Source: Sodalis glossinidius str. 'morsitans' (GTDB lineage: Bacteria; Pseudomonadota; Gammaproteobacteria; Enterobacterales; Enterobacteriaceae). From it: a stretch of DNA of 64,000 bases. The notes under the pieces are model-generated. The model had not been told where the DNA came from. It saw only the letters and a program-made list of their open reading frames with translations, and made no database searches. This document shows, one piece after another, positions 18,941-28,703 of the stretch (its first letter is position 1; the number at the start of each line of letters is the position of its first letter). A program made the translations under genes and the position numbers. The DNA is taken from assembly GCF_000010085.1 (NCBI RefSeq), contig NC_007712.1, positions 1,116,001 to 1,180,000 on the forward strand, in the 5' to 3' direction.

Positions 18941-20245
18941 ATGCAAGTTTCTGTTGAGACCACTGAAGGCCTGGGGCGCCGCGTAAACATTACCGTTGCC
19001 GCCGATACGATTGAGCAAGCGGTGAAAAGCGAATTGGTGAACGTCGCCAAAAAAGTCTGCATTGACGGTTTTCGCAAAGGGAAAGTTCCCATGAATATCG
19101 TTGCGCAGCGCTATGGCGCCTCCGTCCGTCAGGACGTGCTGGGCGACCTGATGCAGCGTAACTTTGTCGACGCCATTATCCAGGAAAAAATCAATCCGGT
19201 AGGCGCGCCGAATTATGTCCCGGGCGAATACAAGACCGGTGAAGATTTCAGCTATGCGGTGGAATTTGAAGTGTACCCGGAAGTTGAACTGATGGGTCTG
19301 GACACCATCGAAGTCGAAAAACCGCGCGTAGAAGTGAAAGACGCCGACGTCGACACCATGCTGGATACGCTGCAAAAACAGCAGGCCGACTGGAAAGAAA
19401 CCACGGATGCCGCCGGCGCGGAAGACCGCGTCACCGTCGACTTCACGGGTACCATTGACGGCGAAGCGTTTGACGGCGGCAAAGCCACCGACTTCGTACT
19501 GGCCATGGGCCAGGGCCGTATGATCCCCGGGTTTGAAGAGGGCGTCATCGGTCATAAAGCAGGCGAAAGCTTCGACATCAGCGTCACCTTCCCGGAAGAC
19601 TACCATGCGGAAAATCTGAAAGGAAAGGCCGCCAAGTTCGCCGTTGAGCTGAAAAAAGTCGAGCAGCGCGAATTGCCTGAATTGGATGAAGCTTTCATCA
19701 AACGTTTCGGCGTTGCTGACGTTTCCCTTGAGGGGCTGCGCGCTGAAGTGCGTAAAAACATGGAGCGCGAGCTGAAAAACGCCGTGCGCAACCGCGTGAA
19801 AACGCAGGTCATCGACGGTCTGCTTAACGCGAACGACATTCATGTTCCCGCGGCGCTGGTCGACGGTGAAATCGACGTGCTGAAACGTCAGGCGGCACAG
19901 CGTTTCGGCGGCAACGAGAAACAGGCGCTAGAATTACCGCGCGAGCTGTTTGAAGAGCAGGCGAAGCGCCGCGTCAAGGTCGGTCTGCTGCTGGGTGAAG
20001 TCATCCGCAAACATGAACTGAAAGCGGATGAAGCCCGCGTCAGCGCGCTGATTGAAGAAATGGCGTCCGCCTATGAAGATCCGAAAGAAGTCATCGAGTT
20101 CTACGGCAAGAATAAAGAGCTGATGGACAACATGCGTAACGTAGCGCTGGAAGAACAGGCGGTGGAAGCGCTGCTCGCCAACTCCCGCGTGACGGAAAAA
20201 GAAACCGGCTTCAATGAGTTGATGAATCAGCCGAGCGCGGCGTAA
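18941..20245 (+). CDS. tig: Trigger factor
   Basis: Trigger factor is the ribosome-bound chaperone that receives nascent chains next to uL23. The 434-residue protein has the N-terminal ribosome-binding domain with the signature GFRKGKVPMNI, the FKBP-type prolyl isomerase domain (VTVDFTGTIDGEAFDGG ... MIPGFEEGVIG) in the middle, and a helical C-terminal chaperone arm. The length is close to the E. coli 432. It heads the tig-clpP-clpX-lon region and is followed by its own terminator. Intact. Confidence 0.98.
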   Translation: MQVSVETTEGLGRRVNITVAADTIEQAVKSELVNVAKKVCIDGFRKGKVPMNIVAQRYGASVRQDVLGDLMQRNFVDAIIQEKINPVGAPNYVPGEYKTGEDFSYAVEFEVYPEVELMGLDTIEVEKPRVEVKDADVDTMLDTLQKQQADWKETTDAAGAEDRVTVDFTGTIDGEAFDGGKATDFVLAMGQGRMIPGFEEGVIGHKAGESFDISVTFPEDYHAENLKGKAAKFAVELKKVEQRELPELDEAFIKRFGVADVSLEGLRAEVRKNMERELKNAVRNRVKTQVIDGLLNANDIHVPAALVDGEIDVLKRQAAQRFGGNEKQALELPRELFEEQAKRRVKVGLLLGEVIRKHELKADEARVSALIEEMASAYEDPKEVIEFYGKNKELMDNMRNVALEEQAVEALLANSRVTEKETGFNELMNQPSAA

Positions 20246-20295
20246 GCGCCGTCGTCATCGGACCGCGCGCGGTCTTAGGCTAAGCCGTCATCCTT

Positions 20296-20329
20296 AAAGC
20301 CTGTCATCCTGCGGTGGCAGGCTTTTTGT
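20296..20329 (+). terminator. Intrinsic terminator of tig
   Basis: An 8-bp stem GCCTGTCA / TGGCAGGC (one G-T pair) with an 8-base loop is followed by TTTTTG. It lies about 50 bases after the tig stop. Confidence 0.85.
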
Positions 20330-20457
20330 TTGTATAAGCTTTTCATACTATTGACGGTGATAAATAGCGCTATATTTAACGGGTAAGCAGTGTTAAAAAG
20401 AAGGTGCGCCGCTGAAATACCCGGTAATGTCCGGCGCTGAAATAGTACAGCTGCGGC

Positions 20458-20487
20458 CTTGAAAAGGGCGCCGCGATCCCCCAATTA
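20458..20487 (+). promoter_or_regulatory. Predicted sigma-32 heat-shock promoter of clpP
   Basis: CTTGAAA (perfect sigma-32 -35 element) at 20458-20464 is followed after 14 bases by CCCCAATTA, one mismatch from CCCCATNTA. It is placed to drive clpP with a leader of about 140 bases. Confidence 0.8.
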
Positions 20488-20636
20488 GAGGGAGAAGGGA
20501 GAAAAAGCCGCGCAGATCAGATGCGGGCCGAAAACCGTTCAGCGGACCGGCGACTTCTTAGGACATGGCGATGACGCCGCATCTCACGTAAAATCGGAAA
20601 CACAGGCGCCGAAAGCTTTATTTCTAGGAGACGATA

Positions 20637-21260
20637 ATGTCATACAGTGGCGAACAAGATAACTTTGCACCTCATATGGCTCTGGTGCCGATGGTGGTGG
20701 AACAGACTTCACGCGGAGAGCGTTCATACGATATCTTTTCGCGCCTGCTGAAAGAACGGATTATCTTCATGACCGGTCAGGTCGAAGATCACATGGCGAA
20801 TCTGATTGTGGCGCAGATGATGTTTTTGGAAGCGGAAAATCCAGAAAAAGACATCTACCTGTACATCAACTCGCCGGGCGGGGTGATCACCGCCGGGATG
20901 TCGATTTATGACACTATGCAATTCATCAAGCCCGATGTCAGCACGTTCTGTATGGGGCAAGCCGCCTCCATGGGCGCATTCCTGCTGGCCGCCGGCGCCA
21001 AAGGCAAGCGTTTTTGCCTGCCCAATTCGCGGGTGATGATTCATCAGCCGCTAGGCGGTTTTCAGGGTCAGGCCACCGATATCGAAATTCACGCCCGTGA
21101 AATCCTGAAGGTCAAGGCGCGGATGAATGAATTGATGGCAAAACATACAGGGCAGCCTCTTGAAGTAATAGAGCGGGATACTGAACGCGATCGTTTCCTC
21201 TCCGCTCCTGAGGCGGTAGACTATGGATTAGTGGATTCCGTATTGAGTCAGCGCACGTAA
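20637..21260 (+). CDS. clpP: ATP-dependent Clp protease proteolytic subunit
   Basis: ClpP forms the tetradecameric serine peptidase chamber used with ClpX or ClpA. The 207-residue product has the E. coli length including an N-terminal propeptide. The catalytic serine is in MGQAASMGAFLL, the histidine in RVMIHQPLGG, and the aspartate in the ERDTERDRF region. clpX follows after about 150 bases. Intact. Confidence 0.98.
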   Translation: MSYSGEQDNFAPHMALVPMVVEQTSRGERSYDIFSRLLKERIIFMTGQVEDHMANLIVAQMMFLEAENPEKDIYLYINSPGGVITAGMSIYDTMQFIKPDVSTFCMGQAASMGAFLLAAGAKGKRFCLPNSRVMIHQPLGGFQGQATDIEIHAREILKVKARMNELMAKHTGQPLEVIERDTERDRFLSAPEAVDYGLVDSVLSQRT

Positions 21261-21408
21261 TTGCTCAATGGCGGAATCCGATAGGCTATAGTTAATGTAG
21301 TGCGTCGTGCGGAAGCATCAGCGCTTCCGGCGACCGGTTTTGAGTCCAGCCGTCGTGTTGCCGCCCTGATTGGCCCGCCGGACAAAGACGAAAGAAAGAG
21401 GTTTACTG

Positions 21409-22683
21409 ATGACAGATAAGCGCAAAGACGGTTCAGGAAAGCTGCTGTATTGCTCTTTCTGCGGTAAAAGCCAGCATGAGGTGCGGAAACTGATCGCCGG
21501 GCCGTCGGTGTATATCTGCGATGAATGTGTCGATTTATGCAACGACATTATCCGCGAAGAAATAAAGGAAGTCGCCCCGCATCGTGAACGCAGCGCGCTA
21601 CCGACGCCCCATGAAATCCGGCACCACCTGGACGATTATGTCATTGGCCAGGAAAAGGCTAAAAAAGTGCTCGCGGTGGCGGTTTATAACCACTATAAGC
21701 GCCTGCGCAATGGCGACACCAACAACGGTATCGAACTCGGCAAAAGCAACATTTTGCTGATTGGACCTACCGGCAGCGGCAAGACCCTGCTGGCGGAAAC
21801 GCTGGCCCGCTTCCTGGATGTGCCTTTCACCATGGCCGACGCCACCACCCTGACAGAAGCCGGGTATGTGGGTGAGGATGTGGAGAATATCATCCAGAAG
21901 CTGCTGCAGAAGTGCGATTACGATGTGCAAAAAGCCCAGCGCGGCATTGTGTACATCGATGAGATTGACAAAATTTCCCGCAAGTCGGACAACCCTTCCA
22001 TCACCCGCGACGTATCCGGCGAAGGGGTACAGCAGGCGCTGTTGAAACTGATAGAAGGGACCGTAGCTGCGGTTCCGCCCCAGGGCGGGCGCAAACATCC
22101 CCAGCAGGAATTCCTCCAGGTGGACACTTCGAAGATCCTGTTTATCTGCGGCGGCGCCTTTGCGGGTCTGGATAAAGTGATTGAACAGCGCACCGAAACC
22201 AACCGCGGTATTGGCTTTAGCGCCACCGTCAAAGGCAGCTCGGAGAAAGTGACCAAGGGTGAACTGTTGGCGCAGGTGGAGCCGGAAGACCTGATTAAAT
22301 TCGGCCTTATCCCCGAATTTATCGGTCGCTTGCCCGTCGTCGCGACCCTGAATGAATTAAGCGAAGAAGCGCTTATTCAAATCCTGCACGAGCCGAAAAA
22401 CGCGCTGACCAAGCAGTATCAGGCGTTGTTCAACCTCGAAGGCGTAGAGCTGGAATTCCGTGATGAAGCCCTTACCGCCATCGCCAAAAAAGCCATGGCG
22501 CGCAAAACCGGCGCCCGCGGCCTGCGCTCCATCGTGGAGGGCGCGCTGCTGGAAACCATGTACGAACTGCCTTCCCAGGACAGCGTGGAAAAGGTGGTGA
22601 TCGACGAAGCGGTCATCGCCGGTCAGTCGGAGCCGTTGCTTATCTACGGCAAGCACGAAGCGCAGCAGGCCTCCGGCGAGTAA
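21409..22683 (+). CDS. clpX: ATP-dependent Clp protease ATPase subunit ClpX
   Basis: ClpX is the AAA+ unfoldase that feeds ssrA-tagged and other substrates to ClpP. I start at the ATG at 21409 (MTDKRKDGSGKLL), preceded by AAGAGG; the frame is open upstream but without family sequence. The product is 424 residues, as in E. coli. Features in order: zinc-binding domain (CSFCGK ... CDEC), Walker A GPTGSGKT, Walker B VYIDEIDKI, the ClpP-contacting IGF loop (GIGFSAT), sensor 2 in the C-terminal domain (KTGARGLRS). Intact. Confidence 0.98.
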   Translation: MTDKRKDGSGKLLYCSFCGKSQHEVRKLIAGPSVYICDECVDLCNDIIREEIKEVAPHRERSALPTPHEIRHHLDDYVIGQEKAKKVLAVAVYNHYKRLRNGDTNNGIELGKSNILLIGPTGSGKTLLAETLARFLDVPFTMADATTLTEAGYVGEDVENIIQKLLQKCDYDVQKAQRGIVYIDEIDKISRKSDNPSITRDVSGEGVQQALLKLIEGTVAAVPPQGGRKHPQQEFLQVDTSKILFICGGAFAGLDKVIEQRTETNRGIGFSATVKGSSEKVTKGELLAQVEPEDLIKFGLIPEFIGRLPVVATLNELSEEALIQILHEPKNALTKQYQALFNLEGVELEFRDEALTAIAKKAMARKTGARGLRSIVEGALLETMYELPSQDSVEKVVIDEAVIAGQSEPLLIYGKHEAQQASGE

Positions 22684-22720
22684 CGGGGGGCGGCGTGCGC
22701 GCCGAGTGACAGCGTCCAGG

Positions 22721-22747
22721 CGGGGGATTTTATCCCCCGTTTTTTTT
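22721..22747 (+). terminator. Intrinsic terminator of clpPX
   Basis: A perfect 7-bp stem CGGGGGA / TCCCCCG with loop TTTTA is followed by eight T. It lies 38 bases after the clpX stop and separates clpPX from lon. Confidence 0.9.
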
Positions 22748-22761
22748 CATCACCGGCTGCC

Positions 22762-22790
22762 GTTGAATGTAAGCGATTCGACCCCATATA
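22762..22790 (+). promoter_or_regulatory. Predicted sigma-32 heat-shock promoter of lon
   Basis: GTTGAAT at 22762-22768 (near CTTGAAA) is followed after 13 bases by CCCCATATA at 22782-22790, a perfect sigma-32 -10 element. The arrangement resembles the known E. coli lon promoter and lies 88 bases before the lon start. Confidence 0.82.
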
Positions 22791-22877
22791 CTCAAATACC
22801 TAATTGTTGAAACGGGCAAAAGCCGAGTTTTTGCGCATCCCACAAACCTGGCGGAAGCTAAACTAAGAGAGAGCTCT

Positions 22878-25232
22878 ATGAATGCTGAGCGTTCCGAACG
22901 CATAGAAATTCCTGTATTGCCTCTGCGCGATGTGGTGGTCTATCCGCACATGGTCATCCCGCTGTTTGTCGGCCGGGAAAAATCGATTCGGTGTCTTGAA
23001 GCAGCCATGGACAGTGATAAAAAAATCATGTTGGTGGCTCAGAAAGAAGCGTCAACCGACGAGCCGGGTATCAATGATCTTTTTTCCGTCGGGACGGTAT
23101 CGTCCATTCTGCAGATGCTGAAACTGCCGGACGGCACGGTAAAAGTGCTGGTAGAGGGGTTGACCCGTGCCCGTATCAAAGAACTGTCGGACAGCGGCGA
23201 TCATTTCAGCGCCGAAGTGGACTATTTCGACGCGCCCGAGCTGGATGAGCGCGAGCAGGAAGTGCTGGTGCGGACCGCCATCAATCAGTTTGAAAGCTAT
23301 ATCAAACTGAACAAAAAAATCCCTCCCGAAGTACTTACCTCGTTAAACAGTATCGATGATGCCGCCCGTCTGGCCGACACCATCGCCGCCCATATGCCCC
23401 TGAAGCTGTCCGACAAGCAGTCGGTGCTGGAAATGGCCGATGTGACCGAGCGGCTCGAATATCTGATGGCGATGATGGAGTCGGAAATCGATCTGTTGCA
23501 GGTAGAGAAACGTATTCGCAATCGCGTCAAGAAACAGATGGAAAAGAGCCAGCGCGAGTACTATCTGAATGAACAGATGAAGGCGATTCAGAAAGAGCTG
23601 GGCGAGATGGATGATGCGCCGGATGAAAACGAAGCGCTGAAGCGCAAGATAGAGGCGGCCAAAATGCCGCAGGAAGCCCGGGAAAAGACCGAGGCGGAGC
23701 TGCAGAAGTTGAGGATGATGTCGCCGATGTCGGCCGAGGCGACCGTTGTGCGCGGCTATATCGACTGGATGCTGTCGGTACCCTGGCACGCGCGCAGTAA
23801 AGTGAAAAAAGACCTGGTCAAAGCGCAGGAGACCCTGGATAAAGATCATTACGGGCTTGAACGCGTCAAAGACCGCATTTTGGAATACCTGGCGGTACAA
23901 AGCCGGATCAGTAAAATCAAAGGGCCGATCCTGTGTCTGGTAGGACCGCCGGGGGTAGGGAAAACCTCGCTCGGTCAGTCCATCGCCAAGGCGACCGGGC
24001 GTCAGTACGTGCGTATGGCGCTGGGAGGGGTACGCGATGAAGCGGAAATCCGCGGGCATCGTCGGACCTATATCGGCTCGATGCCGGGTAAGTTGATACA
24101 GAAGATGTCCAAGGTCGGCGTGAAAAACCCGCTGTTCCTGCTCGACGAAATCGACAAGATGTCTTCGGATATGCGCGGCGATCCGGCTTCAGCCTTGCTG
24201 GAGGTGCTGGATCCGGAACAGAACGTGGCCTTTAACGACCATTACCTGGAAGTGGATTATGATCTCTCCGACGTGATGTTTGTCGCTACCTCGAACTCGA
24301 TGAATATCCCGGCGCCCCTGCTTGATCGTATGGAAGTGATTCGTCTGTCGGGCTACACCGAAGATGAAAAGCTCAACATAGCCCGTCAGCATCTGCTGCC
24401 CAAGCAGCTTGAGCGCAACGCGCTGAAAAAAGGCGAACTGACGGTGGAAGACAGTGCGCTGGTGGGGATTATCCGCTATTACACCCGCGAAGCCGGGGTA
24501 CGTAGCCTGGAGCGCGAGATCTCCAAACTGTGCCGTAAGGCGGTGAAGACCCTGCTGATGGACAAGAGCACCAAACATATCATCATCAGCGCCGATAACC
24601 TGAAAGATTTCCTCGGCGTTCAGCGCTTCGATTACGGCCGTGCGGAAGGCGAGAACCGTATCGGTCAGGTCACCGGTCTGGCGTGGACCGAAGTCGGCGG
24701 CGACTTGCTGACCATCGAAACCGCGTGCGTGACTGGCAAGGGCAAACTGACCTATACCGGTTCGCTGGGTGAGGTGATGCAGGAATCCATTCAGGCGGCG
24801 TTGACCGTGGTGCGTGCGCGGGCGGACAAGCTGGGTATCAATCCCGATTTCTATGAAAAGCGGGACATTCATGTCCACGTGCCCGAAGGCGCCACGCCCA
24901 AGGATGGTCCGAGCGCCGGTATCGCTATGTGTACCGCGCTGGTGTCCTGCCTGACCGGCAATCCGGTCAAAGCCAACGTGGCGATGACCGGTGAAATAAC
25001 ACTGCGCGGTCAGGTACTGCCCATCGGCGGTCTGAAGGAAAAACTGCTGGCGGCGCATCGCGGCGGTATAAAAACCGTGCTGATTCCGTTTGAGAACAAG
25101 CGCGACCTGGAAGATATGCCAGCCAACGTGATAAACGACCTGGACATTCATCCGGTACAGCGCATCGACAAAGTCCTGAATCTGGCGCTGCAGAATGCGC
25201 CTTTCGGCATCGAAGTGGTGCCCGAAACGTAA
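22878..25232 (+). CDS. lon: ATP-dependent protease Lon
   Basis: Lon is the cytoplasmic AAA+ serine protease that removes misfolded and regulatory proteins. The 784-residue product equals the E. coli length. In order: N-terminal substrate-binding domain (LPLRDVVVYPHMVIPLFVGR), coiled-coil region around 190-300, Walker A GPPGVGKTSLGQSIA, Walker B LFLLDEIDKMS, and the C-terminal protease domain with the catalytic serine in KDGPSAGIAMC and the lysine in GGLKEKLLAAHR. It has its own heat-shock promoter and terminator. Intact. Confidence 0.98.
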   Translation: MNAERSERIEIPVLPLRDVVVYPHMVIPLFVGREKSIRCLEAAMDSDKKIMLVAQKEASTDEPGINDLFSVGTVSSILQMLKLPDGTVKVLVEGLTRARIKELSDSGDHFSAEVDYFDAPELDEREQEVLVRTAINQFESYIKLNKKIPPEVLTSLNSIDDAARLADTIAAHMPLKLSDKQSVLEMADVTERLEYLMAMMESEIDLLQVEKRIRNRVKKQMEKSQREYYLNEQMKAIQKELGEMDDAPDENEALKRKIEAAKMPQEAREKTEAELQKLRMMSPMSAEATVVRGYIDWMLSVPWHARSKVKKDLVKAQETLDKDHYGLERVKDRILEYLAVQSRISKIKGPILCLVGPPGVGKTSLGQSIAKATGRQYVRMALGGVRDEAEIRGHRRTYIGSMPGKLIQKMSKVGVKNPLFLLDEIDKMSSDMRGDPASALLEVLDPEQNVAFNDHYLEVDYDLSDVMFVATSNSMNIPAPLLDRMEVIRLSGYTEDEKLNIARQHLLPKQLERNALKKGELTVEDSALVGIIRYYTREAGVRSLEREISKLCRKAVKTLLMDKSTKHIIISADNLKDFLGVQRFDYGRAEGENRIGQVTGLAWTEVGGDLLTIETACVTGKGKLTYTGSLGEVMQESIQAALTVVRARADKLGINPDFYEKRDIHVHVPEGATPKDGPSAGIAMCTALVSCLTGNPVKANVAMTGEITLRGQVLPIGGLKEKLLAAHRGGIKTVLIPFENKRDLEDMPANVINDLDIHPVQRIDKVLNLALQNAPFGIEVVPET

Positions 25233-25268
25233 AATGAGGGGTTTATGTAAAGTAAACCAGTAAAAAGG

Positions 25269-25305
25269 GGCTGGCAGGCCATTTCGGACTTGCCAGCCTT
25301 TTTTT
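25269..25305 (+). terminator. Intrinsic terminator of lon
   Basis: A perfect 8-bp stem GGCTGGCA / TGCCAGCC with a 14-base loop is followed by seven T, about 35 bases after the lon stop. Confidence 0.9.
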
Positions 25306-25446
25306 GTACCGTTAAGTTAGTGGGCTGTTGGGTCGGGGCAGCGGGCAGGTTCAGTCTGTTCCGACATACTGGGTTTGATATAATAGCTGCGCTGTCGCGT
25401 TTAAGGAAAAATCCGCCGCGACGAGAATTCAAGAGGGGATGAAAAA

Positions 25447-25719
25447 GTGAATAAGTCACAACTGATCGACAAAATTGCCGCAGGTGCTGATATTTCCAAA
25501 GCGGCCGCCGGACGAGCGCTGGATGCTATCATCGGTTCGGTTACCGAGTCGCTGCAGCAGGGAGATGACGTTGCGCTGGTCGGGTTTGGCACTTTCACCG
25601 TGCGCGAGCGTTCCGCCCGCACCGGACGTAATCCGCAAACCGGTAAAGAAATCACCATCGCTGCCGCCAAGGTTCCGGGCTTCCGTGCCGGTAAAGGGCT
25701 GAAAGACGCGGTGAACTGA
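25447..25719 (+). CDS. hupB: DNA-binding protein HU-beta
   Basis: HupB is one subunit of the nucleoid protein HU. The 90-residue product has the E. coli length: NKSQLIDKIAAGADISKAAAGRAL, VALVGFGTFTVRERSARTGRNP and the beta-arm TGKEITIAAAKVPGFRAGKGLK. Translation starts at a GTG at 25447, preceded by GAGGGGATG. It lies between lon and ppiD, as in E. coli. Intact. Confidence 0.98.
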   Translation: MNKSQLIDKIAAGADISKAAAGRALDAIIGSVTESLQQGDDVALVGFGTFTVRERSARTGRNPQTGKEITIAAAKVPGFRAGKGLKDAVN

Positions 25720-25787
25720 TAGCTTTCCCGTTCTCGCCTGTGTCAACTAATACCTGACGCAGTCAGGCGGGTAGGGTAGAATACAAG

Positions 25788-25813
25788 GCGCATCATCAGG
25801 ATGCGCTTTTTTT
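25788..25813 (+). terminator. Intrinsic terminator of hupB
   Basis: A 7-bp perfect stem GCGCATC / GATGCGC with a five-base loop is followed by seven T, about 70 bases after hupB. Confidence 0.9.
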
Positions 25814-25953
25814 CTGTATTGGCTGACAAGGCAGGGTTGGTGTTGTCAGATAACTAGCGTTAACGCGCAGCTGCTCCCGAGAGCTGCGGCAGGCGGGCAG
25901 ACCGTTTACCGGCGCAGAGGTTTCATTCATTTACAGCGGAGTGTTGTAACACC

Positions 25954-27807
25954 ATGATGGACAATTTACGCGCGGCCGCTAATCACGTCGTGCTCAAAAT
26001 TATTCTGGGGCTTATTGCCTTTTCATTCGTGCTGACCGGGGTAGGCAACTATCTGATCGGCGGCGATGGCGACTACGCCGCCAAGGTGAACGGTCAGCAG
26101 ATAAGCCGTTCGCAACTGGAGCAGGCGGTGCAGAACGAACGTAACCGCCAGCAGGAAGCTATGGGTGAACAGTTCTCCCAGTTGGCGGCCAATGAGGGCT
26201 ATATGCGCCAGCAGGTGCTTTCGCAGTTGATAGATGAAACGCTTCTGGATCAGTACGCTGATAAGCTGGGACTGGCTATCAGCGACGATCAAATCAAACA
26301 GGCCATTTTCGCCATCCTGGCCTTCCGCACCGAGGATAAATTCGATAATGCTAAATTCCGTTCGCTTATCGGCAACATGGGGCTGTCGCCGGATCAATAT
26401 GCCACGCTGATGCGCAAACAGTTACTTACCCAGCAGCTGATTCAGGGTATCGGCGGAACAGGTTTCCTGCTGCCGGCAGAAACCGACCGGCTGCTGGAGG
26501 TGGCGGTACAAACCCGCGAAGCGCGTCTGGCAATGTTTGCTATCGCGGCGCTGGCAGCGAAGCAAACCGCGAGTGACGATGAAATTCAGGCGAGTTATAA
26601 CGCGTACAAGAACCAGTACTTGTCGCCGGAAGCCTTCAAGGTGAGCTATATCCCGATGGATGCTGAAACGATGCAGACGAAAACCACCGTTGACGAGCAG
26701 GAGATTCAGGCCTGGTACGATCAGCATCACGACCAGTTCACCGTTCCCGGGCGTAAACGTTACAGTATCATTCAAAGCAAAAGCGAAAACGATGCCAACG
26801 ACTGGCTGAAACAACTGCAGCAGGGAGCCGATTTCGCCTCCTTGGCCAAAGCCCACTCCACTGATGTCGTCTCGGCGAAAAACGGCGGCGATATTGGTTG
26901 GATGAGCGACAGCGATACCCTCGACGAGCTCAAGCAGGCTAACCTGAGCCAGAAAGGGCAACTATCGGGCGTGATCAAATCGTCGGTAGGCTTTCTTATC
27001 ATTCGTCTGGACGATATGCAGCCGGCGCAAGTTAGTCCGCTGAGCGCGGTGCACGACGAAGTGGCGGCTAAAGTGAAGCAGGAAAAAGCTATTGATGCCT
27101 ATTATGCGCTGCAGCAAAAAGTGAGCGATGCAGCCAGCAACGATAACGAGACGCTGGCGTCGGCGGAAACCGCCGCCGGCATCAAGGCGCAGCAGACTGA
27201 CTGGTTCAGTCACGATGACGTGCCCGCGGCGCTCAACTACGACGCGGTGAAACAGGTGCTGTTCCAGGGGTCGCTTTTGGGCAGCAACTCGGACGTTATC
27301 ACCGTGGACGGCAACCGCTCTTTTGTCATCCGTATTGCCGAGCACCGTCCCGAACGCGTGCAGCCGCTTGAGGATGTGCGTGCGCGGGTGGAGCAGGAAG
27401 TCAAACGCCAGAAAGCGCTGGAACAGGCGCGTGTCGATGCTGAAAAAGCGCTGGTTGCCCTGAAGCAGGACAAAGGCACAGAGGCGCTGCAGGCGGCCGG
27501 ACTGAGCTTTAGCGCGCCGCAGCAATTCGACTCCGCCAATCAGGGCGATCCGCTGGCGCAGACCGTCTTCACGCTGCCACAGCCGCCCCATGGCAAAAGC
27601 AGTTACGGCATGGCCAGCAATGCCCAGGGCGATATTGTGCTCATCGCGCTGGACAGTGTGACGCCGCGGACGCTGGAAGAGCAGCAGCGCAAACAGTTTG
27701 TGGATCAGTTGAATCAGGGGATGACCGGCGTCGCCTTTGATGCGCTGCTGGAGAACCTGCGCGCGGAGGCGAAAATTAAAATGGGCGCGGCGGCGCAGAT
27801 GCAATAA
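25954..27807 (+). CDS. ppiD: Periplasmic folding chaperone PpiD
   Basis: PpiD is an inner-membrane-anchored periplasmic chaperone near the Sec translocon exit. The 617-residue protein (E. coli 623) starts MMDNLRAAANHVVLK, with one transmembrane helix at residues 12-32 (IILGLIAFSFVLTGVGNYL), a SurA-like N-domain, a parvulin domain at about 265-360 (RKRYSIIQSK ... GGDIGWM ... GVIKSSVGFLIIRLDD), and a C-terminal helical domain ending in EAKIKMGAAAQMQ. It is followed by a hairpin and the ybaV remnant. Intact. Confidence 0.96.
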   Translation: MMDNLRAAANHVVLKIILGLIAFSFVLTGVGNYLIGGDGDYAAKVNGQQISRSQLEQAVQNERNRQQEAMGEQFSQLAANEGYMRQQVLSQLIDETLLDQYADKLGLAISDDQIKQAIFAILAFRTEDKFDNAKFRSLIGNMGLSPDQYATLMRKQLLTQQLIQGIGGTGFLLPAETDRLLEVAVQTREARLAMFAIAALAAKQTASDDEIQASYNAYKNQYLSPEAFKVSYIPMDAETMQTKTTVDEQEIQAWYDQHHDQFTVPGRKRYSIIQSKSENDANDWLKQLQQGADFASLAKAHSTDVVSAKNGGDIGWMSDSDTLDELKQANLSQKGQLSGVIKSSVGFLIIRLDDMQPAQVSPLSAVHDEVAAKVKQEKAIDAYYALQQKVSDAASNDNETLASAETAAGIKAQQTDWFSHDDVPAALNYDAVKQVLFQGSLLGSNSDVITVDGNRSFVIRIAEHRPERVQPLEDVRARVEQEVKRQKALEQARVDAEKALVALKQDKGTEALQAAGLSFSAPQQFDSANQGDPLAQTVFTLPQPPHGKSSYGMASNAQGDIVLIALDSVTPRTLEEQQRKQFVDQLNQGMTGVAFDALLENLRAEAKIKMGAAAQMQ

Positions 27808-27849
27808 TGCGGCGTTGAGCGCAATTCCACCGTTAATTCTGCAACTACC

Positions 27850-27881
27850 AACAGGGCCGCTTTCGCGGCCTGTTACGTTTC
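27850..27881 (+). terminator. Probable terminator of ppiD
   Basis: A hairpin AACAGG(G)CCGC / GCGGCCTGTT with loop TTTC and one bulged G is followed by ACGTTTCTC. The T tract is weak, but the position about 40 bases after ppiD fits. Confidence 0.55.
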
Positions 27882-27953
27882 TCGCCGCGGACGATAGCGG
27901 TGAATCAGACGCCAAGGCATGCTCTGCTGGGAAGATACTATGGAGAAAAGAGC

Positions 27954-28452
27954 ATGCGACAACCCATTTTGATAAGAATGTTACTCACCCTCATCGCCGT
28001 CCTGTCCCTGTAATGCTCCGAGCCGGTGCGAGCCACCCTGGCTGGGGCTGGAGAAGCGGCGTTGGCACCCACTACCGCGGATAAAGCCACCCAGACCGAT
28101 CCCGTTATGTTTGAGGCGGCGGTGCCGCAGGAGGGAGCACACGCGCCGATGGACTACCAGACCACGGACACGACCACCCCGGACATCAAGCAGGAAAAAC
28201 CCGCGCCCCCCACCGCCAGCGTTACGGCGCGCCCTATCCCGTCAGGGAGTAAAAGGGCACCAGGCGGTAAGCGAGAGAAAAAAGCGCCAGGGGGTGCAGC
28301 CAGACAACGCGCCGGCGACGGGCGGCACGGAGGAGGACGAAGAAGAGGATAAAATCAGCATCAACACCGCGTCGCTGGACGATCTGGTGAAGGGGTTGAA
28401 AGGCATCGGGCCGGCGACGATGGCACGGCTCAAAGATTGTCTGAAACTGTAG
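27954..28452 (+). pseudogene. ybaV: YbaV, ComEA-like helix-hairpin-helix protein, broken
   Basis: YbaV is a small secreted protein with a helix-hairpin-helix DNA-binding domain. The start (MRQPILIRMLLTLIAVLSL, a signal peptide) meets a TAA at 28011-28013 after 19 codons. A Pro/Lys/Arg-rich linker follows in other frames, and then a recognisable start of the HhH domain (DKISINTASLDDLVKGLKG, then IGPATMARLKDCLKL) before a stop at 28452, where the second hairpin should continue. Both the early stop and the truncated domain make it non-functional. It sits between ppiD and queC; the E. coli neighbour ybaW is absent. Confidence 0.75.
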
Positions 28453-28703
28453 GCGCCACGGGCGTGGACAGTAAGCGCAACGTGCTGCGGGTCCACGAAA
28501 GGCATTTTCGCCGCTGTCTGCGGCGTGGGGTGGCGGTATTGTCCTGATGCGGCTGGGGCGCCGATAATGCTTTCAGCCCACTTGGCTGCGGTTTGTGGCG
28601 CTGAAGTTGTCGCCCTTGCCGCCGCCTCGTTACGATTCAGGGCTGCGATATTGCCGTTAGGGCCATCAGACTGCCGCTGCCGTTTATGGCTAGGGTGTTG
28701 CGC

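Larger units (their letters stand above)
20246..20636 (+). other. tig-clpP intergenic region
   Basis: These 391 bases contain the tig terminator (20296-20329) and the predicted heat-shock promoter of clpP (20458-20487). An untranslated leader of about 140 bases follows before the ribosome site TAGGAGA. No gene is seen. Confidence 0.6.

Noticed and set aside
24189..25151. 320-codon open frame antisense to lon
   Set aside because: Same reason: a GC-rich shadow without protein-like composition, opposite a complete Lon.
28525..28703. Possible remnant of ybaW between ybaV and queC
   Set aside because: I looked for hot-dog thioesterase motifs on both strands and found none; the gene seems fully deleted.
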